Source: Vibrio metoecus
GTDB lineage: Bacteria; Pseudomonadota; Gammaproteobacteria; Enterobacterales; Vibrionaceae
NCBI RefSeq assembly: GCF_009665255.1
Contig: NZ_CP035686.1
Span: 682,001-746,000, forward strand
Direction of reading: 5' to 3'
Length of the DNA: 64,000 nucleotides
The notes beneath the pieces were generated by a model. That model saw nothing but the letters and a program-made list of their open reading frames with translations. It did no database searches and was not told where the DNA came from. The translations under genes were made by a program, and so were the position numbers. Shown here in pieces: positions 26,974 through 35,670 of the stretch. Every line of letters begins with the position of its first letter. The first letter of the stretch is position 1.

Positions 26974-27585
26974 TTAGAAATCTCATTTTCTTAATATAGT
27001 TTTGATTCTTTTTTTGTTGCCGTGTTTCGTTTTCACGGTGCCTGATCCCATGGCTTATTCGGTACAGCCTCCCGGCTGGAGGGGATGCTCTGGGGCACAA
27101 CAGTATTCACAAGCATACGATTGCCTGTGATCCGCTATAAAGGCGGTGGGTACTCAACATGAAAAGACGATGAGTAGAGCAACAAAAAGCCTCAAACTGT
27201 GTGTCTTACGCCGTGTGCTGCACTCAATTTTTCGACTGACTACTCATTAACTTTGCTAGAAATTGAACGGTAAAGAACAAAATGCCACCAGTTCAGCTCT
27301 TGCAGCTGTGAACTATAGCAGTGACAGTGAACGTCAGCAATCAGCTTTGCTATGTAGCGCGAATTATTTGCGGGAGATTACAAAAAGTTAAGGTGGTAAC
27401 TTATTGTTAAATAAAGATAATAACAATGAAGAGTGCTTTGCATGGCAAGGATGTATTCAGATTCTACAGCAGCCCTACTGTAAGCTGGGTTAATTTGCCA
27501 ACAAATCGCGGTTAGGATGCATGAAAAATGTCTTTTGGTTTCTAAGAAAATGTGACTTTAACAATATTCCAGATAGAATAGCGGC
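26974..27585. promoter_or_regulatory. rne leader region and rluC promoter region (612 bp)
   Basis: Divergent gap between rne and rluC without coding sequence. For rne it would supply a long 5' leader. Hairpins are visible, for example CCGTG...CACGG (about 27016-27037) and CAGCC...GGCTG (27065-27078). RNase E controls its own mRNA through structured leader elements in enterics (Rfam rne5 element, established), so a similar element is expected here; I could not confirm its exact fold. The last 35 bases hold the rluC promoter. Confidence 0.6.
27552..27579 (+). promoter_or_regulatory. Promoter of rluC
   Basis: -10 TAGAAT at 27574-27579, with GTGACT 16 bases further upstream as a fair -35. Only six bases separate the -10 from the rluC ATG, so the transcript would begin at or next to the start codon. 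Confidence 0.6.
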
Positions 27586-28536
27586 ATGAACGAAATCAGA
27601 ACTCAAGTCCAGTTCATCGACATTGATGAAGACATGGCTGGTCAGCGCATTGATAATTTTTTGCGCAACCAATTAAAAACAATTCCGAAAAGCGTGGTTT
27701 ATCGAATTCTGCGTAAGGGTGAAGTGCGCGTGAACAAAAAGCGCGTGAAAGCTGAATATAAGTTAGAAGCGGGCGATGTGGTGCGAGTGCCACCCGTCAC
27801 GGTTGAAGTAAAAGAGAATGAGCCAGCTCCACCCAGCACTAAACTCAACAAAGTAGCTGAGTTGGAGCACTGTATCGTTTATGAAGATGATCATCTGCTG
27901 ATCCTAAATAAGCCCTCAGGTACAGCGGTACATGGTGGGAGTGGTTTACACTTTGGGGCGATTGAGGCGCTGCGCGCTTTACGACCTCAAGCTCGTTTTC
28001 TTGAATTAGTACATCGTATTGACCGTGATACCTCTGGCATTTTACTGGTCGCTAAAAAGCGTTCAGCACTGCGACATTTACAGGCTCAGTTTCGCGAGAA
28101 AACAGTACAAAAATACTATTACGCCCTAGTGATGGGAGATTGGGATGCAGAGTGCAAAGTCGTTAATGCACCGCTGCTGAAAAATGAAGTTAACAGCATT
28201 GTACGAGTCAACCCAAACGGTAAACCGTCTGAAACGCGATTCCGTATTCTGGAAAAGTTTGCTGAGGCTACTTTAGTACAAGCGAGTCCTGTTACTGGGC
28301 GTACTCACCAAATTCGGGTACACACCCAATACATGGGGCATCCGATAGCGTGGGATGATCGCTATGGCGATCGTAGGTTTGATGCTTACACGGCAAAGTT
28401 TGGTATTGAACGATTATTCTTGCATGCGGCGAACATTCAATTTGTTCATCCGGCCAGTGAGGAGAAAATGGAGATTCACGCACCGCTCGAAGCGTATCTT
28501 GAGCAGGCTCTGACCAAAATGCGTCAAGTTCAGTAA
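27586..28536 (+). CDS. rluC: 23S rRNA pseudouridine synthase RluC (U955/2504/2580)
   Basis: 316 residues. An N-terminal S4 RNA-binding domain (about 15-75) is followed by the RluA-type catalytic domain with HRIDRDTSG; the catalytic Asp is residue 146. It makes three pseudouridines in 23S rRNA. No Shine-Dalgarno precedes the ATG and a -10 element sits six bases upstream, so a leaderless mRNA is likely. It is divergent from rne, as in E. coli, with its own terminator. Confidence 0.95.
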   Translation: MNEIRTQVQFIDIDEDMAGQRIDNFLRNQLKTIPKSVVYRILRKGEVRVNKKRVKAEYKLEAGDVVRVPPVTVEVKENEPAPPSTKLNKVAELEHCIVYEDDHLLILNKPSGTAVHGGSGLHFGAIEALRALRPQARFLELVHRIDRDTSGILLVAKKRSALRHLQAQFREKTVQKYYYALVMGDWDAECKVVNAPLLKNEVNSIVRVNPNGKPSETRFRILEKFAEATLVQASPVTGRTHQIRVHTQYMGHPIAWDDRYGDRRFDAYTAKFGIERLFLHAANIQFVHPASEEKMEIHAPLEAYLEQALTKMRQVQ

Positions 28537-28546
28537 TCACGATTCA

Positions 28547-28569
28547 CAAGGGCGATATCTCGCCCTTTT
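28547..28569 (+). terminator. Terminator of rluC
   Basis: An 8-9 bp stem (CAAGGGCGA with TCGCCCTTTTG), TATC loop, TTTT tail. Confidence 0.8.
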
Positions 28570-28586
28570 GCTTATCAAGCACAAAA

Positions 28587-29168
28587 TCAGATGACGTTTA
28601 GGCCTTCTTGTTCAAGCAGTTGAATCAGCTTAATCAGCGGCAAACCAATGAGAGAATTGGGGTCGTCGCCTTCCAATCGCTCAAACAGCGCAATTCCTAA
28701 GCCTTCACTTTTAAAACTGCCCGCGCAATGAAGTGGTTGTTCAGCTTCCACATAACGTCGTGCCATGTCTTCTGATAAAACTCGAAAATATACAGTGAAG
28801 GTGTCGCATACGACATGGGTTTGTTGAGTTTGGTTGTTAAAAAGCGCTAAACCCGTATAAAAAGTAATGGCCTTGCCACTTTGGCGTAAAAGTTGTTCAA
28901 CGGCTTTTTCTACGGTTAATGGTTTGCCGATGATGTCATTGTCGATAATGCAGACTTGATCGGAACCAATCACTAAACTGGGTTCTGCTAAAAAGCAGCT
29001 ACGCGCTTTGTTTTCGGCTAAGCGCATCACCAAATGTTCTGGCGATTCGCCGATTAACGGGGTTTCGTCGCAATCTGGCTTAGCGGTGATAAAAGGTAAC
29101 TTCAATTTCGCCAGAATTTGTTGGCGAAATGGAGAAGTGGAAGCTAAAACTAGTTGGTAATTTTGCAT
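28587..29168 (-). CDS. yceF: Maf-family nucleotide pyrophosphatase, YceF subgroup (m7GTP)
   Basis: 193 residues. The Maf signature LVLASTSPFRQQIL starts at residue 6, and GSDQVCI (about 69-75) and the conserved KAITFYTGLALF segment follow. The YceF subgroup hydrolyses m7GTP and related modified nucleotides as house-cleaning. It converges with rluC and is divergent from yceD, the usual gammaproteobacterial order. Confidence 0.92.
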   Translation of the reverse strand: MQNYQLVLASTSPFRQQILAKLKLPFITAKPDCDETPLIGESPEHLVMRLAENKARSCFLAEPSLVIGSDQVCIIDNDIIGKPLTVEKAVEQLLRQSGKAITFYTGLALFNNQTQQTHVVCDTFTVYFRVLSEDMARRYVEAEQPLHCAGSFKSEGLGIALFERLEGDDPNSLIGLPLIKLIQLLEQEGLNVI

Positions 29169-29277
29169 TTTACTTTACAATCATCGCGTGTTTGGCAGCA
29201 GCATAACTTATCCTAATGCGCTGTTCATAATGCTCTCTGTGGAAAGGGAAAAAAAACCAAGTTTTTTGCCTTTTTCT

Positions 29278-29306
29278 TTGACTAAATCTGTTTTGGAAGA
29301 TAATAT
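29278..29306 (+). promoter_or_regulatory. Strong sigma70 promoter of yceD-rpmF-plsX-fab operon
   Basis: -35 TTGACT (29278-29283), exactly 17 bases, -10 TAATAT (29301-29306), then a GC-rich discriminator (TCGCGCCCT) that runs straight into the yceD ATG at 29316. A transcript from here would have a leader of about 0-4 bases. Confidence 0.8.
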
Positions 29307-29315
29307 TCGCGCCCT

Positions 29316-29840
29316 ATGCAAAAGGTAAAAATACCGCGAACGGTTGATCCGGCTAAAGCCGCTCAGAAAAGATTAGACTTTGATGGCATCATCCAAGTTA
29401 ATTTGTTCAAGCGCTTAGAGGAGTCAGTCGCAGGCGTTAAACGCGACGCTGAAGTTTCATTGTCATTTGAGATTGATGAACAGCAACTGGTTGTTATCTC
29501 TGGTAAAGCTAACATCGAAGTTGATTTAGAGTGTCAGCGCTGTAACGAGGTTTTCGCACACGAGTGTGAAGTTGAATTTACTTATACTCCTTATTTAGGT
29601 CGTAAAAGTGAAGAAGACGCCCCAGACGAGTATGATTTGGTAGATCTAAACGAGTTTGGTGAGGTTGACCTAGTTCAGTTAGTTGAAGACGAGTTCATCT
29701 TAAATTTGCCTCAAGTTGCGATGCATGACGAAGCGGATTGTAGCGTTGATTCAGACAATTTGGTGTTTGGTGAACTTCCAGAAGAAGTTTTGGAAGAGAA
29801 GCCGAATCCATTCGATGTTTTAAAAAGCTTGAAGAAGTAA
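29316..29840 (+). CDS. yceD: YceD family protein (DUF177, large-subunit rRNA accumulation)
   Basis: 174 residues; N-terminus MQKVKIPRTVDPAKAAQKR matches the family. Conserved Cys pair in LECQRCNEVF (about residue 70), an acidic middle, and a C-terminus FGELPEEVLEEKPNPFDVLKSLKK. The family is linked to 23S rRNA accumulation; mechanism unknown. First gene of the rpmF-plsX-fab operon. No Shine-Dalgarno is visible; the promoter abuts the start, which suggests a leaderless message. Confidence 0.93.
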   Translation: MQKVKIPRTVDPAKAAQKRLDFDGIIQVNLFKRLEESVAGVKRDAEVSLSFEIDEQQLVVISGKANIEVDLECQRCNEVFAHECEVEFTYTPYLGRKSEEDAPDEYDLVDLNEFGEVDLVQLVEDEFILNLPQVAMHDEADCSVDSDNLVFGELPEEVLEEKPNPFDVLKSLKK

Positions 29841-29874
29841 TTCGCTAAGCATTCTTAACATAGGAGTAGGGTCC

Positions 29875-30045
29875 ATGGCCGTACAACAAAACCGTAAAAC
29901 ACGTTCAAGACGTGGTATGCGTCGTTCACACGATGCGCTAACAGCTGCAGCGCTATCTGTAGACGCAACTTCAGGTGAAACTCACCTGCGCCACAACGTA
30001 ACCGCTGAAGGTTACTACCGTGGTAAAAAGGTTATCAACAAGTAA
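29875..30045 (+). CDS. rpmF: 50S ribosomal protein L32
   Basis: 56 residues (MAVQQNRKTRSRRGMRRSHD then the family's ALTAAAL and HLRHNVT segments). A basic N-terminus and a length of 56-57 are typical of L32. The form here lacks the zinc-binding Cys residues of some L32 proteins. A strong ribosome-binding site (TAGGAG) lies upstream. It sits 34 bases after yceD and 9 bases before plsX, tying ribosome supply to phospholipid synthesis. Confidence 0.97.
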   Translation: MAVQQNRKTRSRRGMRRSHDALTAAALSVDATSGETHLRHNVTAEGYYRGKKVINK

Positions 30046-30054
30046 GGTTGACCT

Positions 30055-31080
30055 TTGCAAAATTTAACCGTTGCACTTGATGCAATGGGCGGGGATTTCG
30101 GTCCGCGCGTTACAGTGCCTGCCGCCGTGCAGGCACTGTCACATTTCCCAGAGCTAAAAGTGATCTTAGTGGGTGATCGTCATCAGATTACTCAACAACT
30201 CTCTCTTCTTGGTTATTCAGCCAATACGCGTTTAAGTATTGTGCACAGTGACCGTGTCATCTCTAACTCCGAAAAACCTTCGCTTGCTTTACGTCACAGT
30301 GCTGGCAGCTCTATGGGCATGGCGATTGATCTTGTTGCTGAAAATCAAGCGGATGCGTGTGTCAGTGGTGGAAATACGGGTGCACTGATGGCACTGTCGC
30401 GTTTTCGTCTCAAACTACTACCGGGTATTGACCGTCCCGCGCTGGTTTCTGCACTGCCCACCGTTTCTGGCCGCAAAACTTGGATGCTTGATTTAGGTGC
30501 TAATGTGTCAAGCGATGCCGATTCTCTATTTCAATTTGCGGTGATGGGCGCCGCTCTTGCTGAGCAGCATTTACAACAAGCTCCACGTGTCGCGATTTTA
30601 AACATCGGTGCGGAGGAGATTAAAGGCAATGATCTGGTGAAACGTTGTGCGGAAATGCTGACTCAAACTCAAGCGATCAATTTCATTGGTTACATTGAGG
30701 GTAATCAGCTGTTAACCGATGCAGCAGATGTGATAGTGTGCGATGGCTTTGTTGGGAATGTGTGCCTTAAAGCGTGTGAAGGAACAGCGCAACTCTTTAT
30801 CGATAAGTTAAAAAAATCGCTTTTAGGCTCATCCATAAAGGGTTGGATAGCAAGAAAACTGTTTTCTGAGCTCTTTACTGAATTAAAAACCCTGAACCCC
30901 GACCAGTATAACGGCGCAAGTTTGCTAGGATTGCGCGGCATTGTCATTAAGAGTCATGGAAGTGCTGATGTATCCGCGGTCGTGAATGCGATTTCAGAAG
31001 CGGTACATGAGGTGAAACGACAAGTACCCAGCCGTATAAGCGATCGTTTGGAAGCGGTTTTACTCGAGAGGCATTATTAG
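30055..31080 (+). CDS. plsX: Phosphate acyltransferase PlsX
   Basis: 341 residues from a TTG start at 30055 (QNLTVALDAMGGDFGP follows; AAGG at 30044-30047 serves as ribosome-binding site and overlaps the rpmF stop). It converts acyl-ACP to acyl-phosphate, the donor for PlsY in phosphatidic acid synthesis, as a peripheral membrane enzyme. The start of the family is recognisable by LDAMGGD; SGGNTGALMA near residue 103 is also conserved. fabH follows after 5 bases. Confidence 0.95.
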   Translation: MQNLTVALDAMGGDFGPRVTVPAAVQALSHFPELKVILVGDRHQITQQLSLLGYSANTRLSIVHSDRVISNSEKPSLALRHSAGSSMGMAIDLVAENQADACVSGGNTGALMALSRFRLKLLPGIDRPALVSALPTVSGRKTWMLDLGANVSSDADSLFQFAVMGAALAEQHLQQAPRVAILNIGAEEIKGNDLVKRCAEMLTQTQAINFIGYIEGNQLLTDAADVIVCDGFVGNVCLKACEGTAQLFIDKLKKSLLGSSIKGWIARKLFSELFTELKTLNPDQYNGASLLGLRGIVIKSHGSADVSAVVNAISEAVHEVKRQVPSRISDRLEAVLLERHY

Positions 31081-31085
31081 TCTTC

Positions 31086-32036
31086 ATGTATAGCAAAATT
31101 TTAGGTACTGGCAGCTACCTGCCATCTCAGGTGCGTACAAACGCAGACTTAGAGAAAATGGTAGAGACCAGTGATGAGTGGATTGTCGCTCGTACTGGTA
31201 TTCGCGAGCGTCGCATTGCTGCTGAGAATGAAACTGTTGCCGATATGGCTTTCTATGCCGCACAAAATGCCATAGAAATGGCGGGAATAGATAAAAACGA
31301 CATCGATATGATTATTGTGGCGACTACCAGTGCAAGCCATACCTTCCCGTCAGCGGCCTGCCAAGTGCAAGGTAAGCTTGGGATTAAAGGCTGTCCTGCG
31401 TTTGATTTGGCTGCGGCTTGCTCGGGTTTTATGTATGCCTTATCGATTGCGGATCAGCATGTAAAATCAGGTGTTTGTAAAAACATTCTCGTGATCGGTT
31501 CCGATGCACTATCGAAGTCTTGTGATCCTACGGATCGCTCAACCATTATCTTGTTTGGTGATGGCGCTGGCGCGGTGGTGATTGGAGCAAGTAATGAGCC
31601 AGGTATTCTTTCCACTCACATCCATGCGGATGGCGAGTATGGTGACTTACTCAGTCTTGAAGTGCCAGTTCGTGGTGGCGAGAGTGATAAGTGGCTACAC
31701 ATGGCTGGCAATGAAGTCTTTAAAGTTGCGGTGACTCAGTTGTCGAAGTTGGTGGTTGATACATTAGAAGCCAACAACATGCACAAATCTGAGCTTGATT
31801 GGCTGGTTCCACACCAAGCTAACTACCGAATCATTTCCGCAACAGCGAAAAAGCTCTCGATGTCCTTGGATCAGGTCGTGGTGACGTTAGATCGCCACGG
31901 CAATACCTCAGCGGCTACTGTGCCAACGGCGTTAGATGAAGCAGTCCGTGATGGTCGTATCAAGCGTGGGCAGATGCTACTGCTCGAAGCCTTTGGTGGC
32001 GGTTTCACTTGGGGCTCTGCTCTGGTGAAGTTCTAA
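31086..32036 (+). CDS. fabH: 3-oxoacyl-ACP synthase III
   Basis: 316 residues. Catalytic Cys112 (AAACSGF), His in VPHQANYRI (about 244) and Asn in HGNTSAATVP (about 274) are all present. It condenses acetyl-CoA with malonyl-ACP to start fatty acid synthesis. It sits five bases after plsX. A 9-bp hairpin lies between its stop and fabD. Confidence 0.97.
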   Translation: MYSKILGTGSYLPSQVRTNADLEKMVETSDEWIVARTGIRERRIAAENETVADMAFYAAQNAIEMAGIDKNDIDMIIVATTSASHTFPSAACQVQGKLGIKGCPAFDLAAACSGFMYALSIADQHVKSGVCKNILVIGSDALSKSCDPTDRSTIILFGDGAGAVVIGASNEPGILSTHIHADGEYGDLLSLEVPVRGGESDKWLHMAGNEVFKVAVTQLSKLVVDTLEANNMHKSELDWLVPHQANYRIISATAKKLSMSLDQVVVTLDRHGNTSAATVPTALDEAVRDGRIKRGQMLLLEAFGGGFTWGSALVKF

Positions 32037-32057
32037 ACGCACAATGAATTTTGACTT

Positions 32058-32079
32058 TAAGGAGTCGTAAGACTCCTTA
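32058..32079 (+). other. Intercistronic hairpin between fabH and fabD
   Basis: A perfect 9-bp stem (TAAGGAGTC with GACTCCTTA) and GTAA loop; no T tract follows. It may be an mRNA stability element or partial attenuator inside the operon. Confidence 0.5.
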
Positions 32080-32105
32080 TCCATTCTTAGATGAAGGAAA
32101 GATTT

Positions 32106-33029
32106 ATGAGTAAGTTTGCTATCGTATTCCCAGGTCAGGGCTCGCAAGCAGTAGGTATGCTGGCTGACCTTGCCGAGCAGTATGCTGTGGTAAAACAAAC
32201 ATTCGCCGAAGCTTCAGAAGTGCTTGGTTACGATCTGTGGGCTCTGGTTCAAGATGGCCCAGTGGAAGATCTCAATCAAACTTTCCGTACTCAACCTGCG
32301 TTGCTTGCCGCCTCTGTTGCGATTTGGCGAGTATGGCAGCAACTGGGTCTTGAGCAACCTGCGGTTTTAGCCGGTCACAGCTTGGGTGAATATTCAGCAC
32401 TGGTATGTGCGGGCGTGATTGATTTTAAACAAGCGATCAAGCTGGTTGAGCTGCGTGGTCAATTGATGCAACAAGCTGTGCCGGCAGGAACGGGGGCGAT
32501 GTACGCGATCATCGGTCTAGAAGATGAGGCGATTGCTAAAGCGTGTGCAGAAGCGGCGCAAGGTGAAGTGGTTTCTCCTGTAAACTTCAACTCTCCAGGC
32601 CAAGTGGTTATCGCGGGTCAAAAAGATGCAGTTGAGCGCGCTGGCGTTCTGTGTAAAGAAGCGGGTGCAAAACGTGCTCTGCCTCTGCCTGTTTCTGTGC
32701 CATCACACTGTGCGCTGATGAAGCCTGCGGCCGATGAATTGGCAAAAACCTTGGCAGAGCTTGAATTCAATGCACCACAAATCCCAGTCATCAATAACGT
32801 TGATGTTGCGGCTGAAACGGATCCAGCAAAAATTAAAGATGCGTTGATTCGTCAACTCTATAGTCCAGTTCGTTGGACTGAATGCGTGGAACAAATGAGC
32901 GCACAAGGTGTCGAAAAGCTGATTGAAATGGGACCGGGTAAGGTATTGACTGGTCTAACAAAACGTATTGTAAAAACCCTTGAAGGTGCCGCGGTAAACG
33001 ATGTGGCTTCTTTGGATGCGGTGAAATAA
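32106..33029 (+). CDS. fabD: Malonyl-CoA:ACP transacylase
   Basis: 307 residues from the ATG at 32106, chosen for AAGGAAAG upstream and the family start MSKFAIVFPGQGSQ. The catalytic Ser92 is in GHSLGEYS, and a conserved His lies in SVPSHCALM (about 201). It loads malonate onto ACP. fabG begins 15 bases downstream. Confidence 0.96.
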   Translation: MSKFAIVFPGQGSQAVGMLADLAEQYAVVKQTFAEASEVLGYDLWALVQDGPVEDLNQTFRTQPALLAASVAIWRVWQQLGLEQPAVLAGHSLGEYSALVCAGVIDFKQAIKLVELRGQLMQQAVPAGTGAMYAIIGLEDEAIAKACAEAAQGEVVSPVNFNSPGQVVIAGQKDAVERAGVLCKEAGAKRALPLPVSVPSHCALMKPAADELAKTLAELEFNAPQIPVINNVDVAAETDPAKIKDALIRQLYSPVRWTECVEQMSAQGVEKLIEMGPGKVLTGLTKRIVKTLEGAAVNDVASLDAVK

Positions 33030-33044
33030 CAACAGGAAGAAAAC

Positions 33045-33791
33045 ATGAGTCAATTCATGAATCTAGAAGGCAAAGTTGCTCTAGTGACAGGTGCAAGCCG
33101 CGGTATTGGTAAAGCGATTGCTGAACTGTTAGCCGAACGTGGTGCCAAAGTGATTGGTACGGCGACCAGCGAAAGCGGTGCGCAAGCGATCAGTGACTAC
33201 TTGGGTGACAATGGTAAAGGCATGGCACTGAATGTGACCAATCCTGAATCGATTGAAGCGGTTCTGAAAACCATCACTGATGAGTTTGGCGGCGTGGATA
33301 TTCTGGTGAACAATGCCGGTATCACTCGCGATAACCTGCTGATGCGTATGAAAGAAGAAGAGTGGTCAGACATTATGGAGACCAACCTGACTTCCATTTT
33401 CCGCCTGTCCAAAGCTGTGCTGCGCGGCATGATGAAAAAACGCCACGGCCGAATCATCAACGTTGGCTCTGTTGTTGGCACTATGGGTAACGCAGGTCAA
33501 GCCAACTACGCGGCAGCAAAAGCGGGCGTAATTGGCTTTACAAAGTCAATGGCGCGTGAAGTTGCATCGCGTGGTGTGACCGTCAACACAGTTGCACCAG
33601 GTTTTATCGAAACTGATATGACAAAAGCACTGAATGACGACCAGCGTACTGCTACACTAGCGCAGGTTCCAGCAGGTCGACTGGGGGATCCTCGTGAAAT
33701 TGCATCTGCGGTTGCTTTCCTAGCATCACCAGAAGCGGCATACATCACCGGTGAAACACTGCATGTGAACGGTGGTATGTACATGATCTAA
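33045..33791 (+). CDS. fabG: 3-oxoacyl-ACP reductase
   Basis: 248 residues, a classical SDR: TGASRGIG (residues 16-23), NNAG, catalytic Ser in INVGSVVG, and Tyr-Lys in YAAAKAG near residue 155. It performs the NADPH-dependent first reduction of each elongation cycle. AGGAAG precedes the ATG. acpP follows after a 232-base gap that probably contains an extra promoter. Confidence 0.97.
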   Translation: MSQFMNLEGKVALVTGASRGIGKAIAELLAERGAKVIGTATSESGAQAISDYLGDNGKGMALNVTNPESIEAVLKTITDEFGGVDILVNNAGITRDNLLMRMKEEEWSDIMETNLTSIFRLSKAVLRGMMKKRHGRIINVGSVVGTMGNAGQANYAAAKAGVIGFTKSMAREVASRGVTVNTVAPGFIETDMTKALNDDQRTATLAQVPAGRLGDPREIASAVAFLASPEAAYITGETLHVNGGMYMI

Positions 33792-34023
33792 CTTTTTTGC
33801 CTCGTAAATCTTATCTGTTAGGTGAGAAATGAGGCAAATTTGTGTGAGAAATGTTGGTAGCATGCACAATATTTATGCATGATTTATATCAAAAATGGTG
33901 TGAATTTCGGTTAAAATCGCCTAATTTGTGGTTAGACCAGAAACCTCACGCTTGCAACTTTCCCTAGTTCGAATAAACTACGGAATCATCGCATTAGGCG
34001 AAATCTGTAAAGGAAAAGAAAAA

Positions 34024-34260
34024 ATGAGCAACATCGAAGAACGCGTAAAGAAAATCATTGTTGAACAGCTAGGTGTAGACGAAGCAGAAGTAAAGAATGA
34101 ATCTTCTTTCGTTGAAGACCTGGGTGCTGATTCTCTTGACACTGTTGAGCTGGTAATGGCTCTGGAAGAGGAATTCGATACTGAGATTCCTGATGAAGAA
34201 GCAGAGAAAATCACTACTGTTCAAGCTGCGATCGATTACGTAACCAGCAACGCTCAGTAA
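34024..34260 (+). CDS. acpP: Acyl carrier protein
   Basis: 78 residues, strongly acidic. The phosphopantetheine-carrying Ser37 lies in GADSLDTVE. AAAGGAAAAG precedes the ATG at 34024; the frame extends upstream but without support. A terminator-like hairpin follows, which would raise ACP output relative to fabF. Confidence 0.98.
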   Translation: MSNIEERVKKIIVEQLGVDEAEVKNESSFVEDLGADSLDTVELVMALEEEFDTEIPDEEAEKITTVQAAIDYVTSNAQ

Positions 34261-34267
34261 TCTCTCC

Positions 34268-34297
34268 TCAGGCGGCTCACTGGCCGCCTGAATTTTT
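34268..34297 (+). terminator. Terminator/attenuator after acpP
   Basis: A 9-bp GC-rich stem (TCAGGCGGC with GCCGCCTGA) then AATTTTT, between acpP and fabF in the same direction. Confidence 0.8.
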
Positions 34298-34348
34298 ATA
34301 AGCTCTCAAACCTCTCTCATTTCAATTTCAATTCCGGAGAATATTATC

Positions 34349-35593
34349 GTGTCCAAGCGTCGCGTTGTTGTCACTGGCATGGGTATGTTGTCACCGGTAG
34401 GCAACACTGTAGAGTCATCTTGGAAAGCCTTGTTGGCAGGCCAAAGCGGCATCGTCAATATTGAGCACTTCGACACTACCAATTTTTCTACTCGTTTCGC
34501 AGGCCTAGTTAAAGGTTTTGACTGCGAGCAGTACATGTCAAAAAAAGATGCCCGCAAAATGGATTTGTTTATCCAGTATGGTATTGCTGCGGGTATTCAG
34601 GCTTTGGAAGATTCAGGCCTAGAAGTTAATGAAGAAAATGCTGCACGTATTGGTGTTGCAATTGGTTCTGGTATCGGTGGCCTTGAGCTGATTGAAACCG
34701 GACATCAAGCGTTAATGGAGAAAGGCCCACGTAAGGTTAGCCCTTTCTTTGTACCATCGACCATTGTGAATATGATTGCGGGTAATCTGTCTATCATGCG
34801 TGGTCTACGTGGTCCAAACATTGCGATTTCAACGGCTTGTACCACAGGCTTGCATAACATTGGCCATGCGGCTCGCATGATTGCTTATGGTGATGCGGAC
34901 GCTATGGTGGCGGGTGGTGCAGAAAAAGCATCCACACCACTGGGTATGGCTGGCTTTGGTGCGGCAAAAGCACTTTCAACTCGTAACGATGAGCCACAAA
35001 AAGCGTCTCGTCCTTGGGATAAAGACCGTGATGGTTTTGTGCTGGGTGATGGTGCTGGTGTGATGGTGCTCGAAGAGTATGAACACGCGAAAGCACGTGG
35101 CGCGAAAATTTATGCTGAAGTAGTTGGCTTTGGTATGTCGGGTGATGCTTATCACATGACTTCACCAAGTGAAGACGGCTCTGGCGGCGCGCTAGCGATG
35201 GAAGCTGCAATGCGTGATGCTGGAGTGACTGGCGAGCAAATTGGCTACGTTAATGCTCATGGCACATCAACACCTGCGGGTGATGTTGCGGAAGTCAAAG
35301 GCATTAAACGTGCTTTGGGTGAAGCGGGTACTAAACAAGTGCTGATTTCATCGACTAAGTCAATGACAGGCCATTTGTTGGGTGCTGCCGGCTCTGCTGA
35401 AGCGATCATCACAGTGATGTCTTTGGTTGACCAAATCGTCCCTCCTACGATCAATTTGGATAATCCAGAAGAAGAGTTGGGTGTGGATTTGGTACCCCAC
35501 GTGGCGCGTAAAGTTGAGAACATGGAATACGCCATGTGTAACTCATTCGGCTTTGGTGGTACTAACGGTAGCTTGATTTTCAAACGCATGTAA
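34349..35593 (+). CDS. fabF: 3-oxoacyl-ACP synthase II
   Basis: 414 residues from a GTG start at 34349 (CGGAGA upstream). The Cys-His-His triad is visible: Cys164 (STACTTG), His in NAHGTSTPAGD (about 305) and His in SMTGHLLGAAG (about 342). It elongates acyl-ACP and sets temperature-dependent unsaturated fatty acid levels in E. coli. Strong terminator follows. Confidence 0.97.
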   Translation: MSKRRVVVTGMGMLSPVGNTVESSWKALLAGQSGIVNIEHFDTTNFSTRFAGLVKGFDCEQYMSKKDARKMDLFIQYGIAAGIQALEDSGLEVNEENAARIGVAIGSGIGGLELIETGHQALMEKGPRKVSPFFVPSTIVNMIAGNLSIMRGLRGPNIAISTACTTGLHNIGHAARMIAYGDADAMVAGGAEKASTPLGMAGFGAAKALSTRNDEPQKASRPWDKDRDGFVLGDGAGVMVLEEYEHAKARGAKIYAEVVGFGMSGDAYHMTSPSEDGSGGALAMEAAMRDAGVTGEQIGYVNAHGTSTPAGDVAEVKGIKRALGEAGTKQVLISSTKSMTGHLLGAAGSAEAIITVMSLVDQIVPPTINLDNPEEELGVDLVPHVARKVENMEYAMCNSFGFGGTNGSLIFKRM

Positions 35594-35622
35594 AAACTTC
35601 ATCAGTCTTTACTTGAGTTCAG

Positions 35623-35657
35623 ACGGCTTGATGCATAGCATTGAGCCGTTTCTTTTT
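35623..35657 (+). terminator. Terminator of fabF
   Basis: A 12-bp stem including two G-U pairs (ACGGCTTGATGC with GCATTGAGCCGT), then TTTCTTTTT. It overlaps the region just upstream of pabC. Confidence 0.85.
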
Positions 35658-35670
35658 ATGGAGTGAGATC

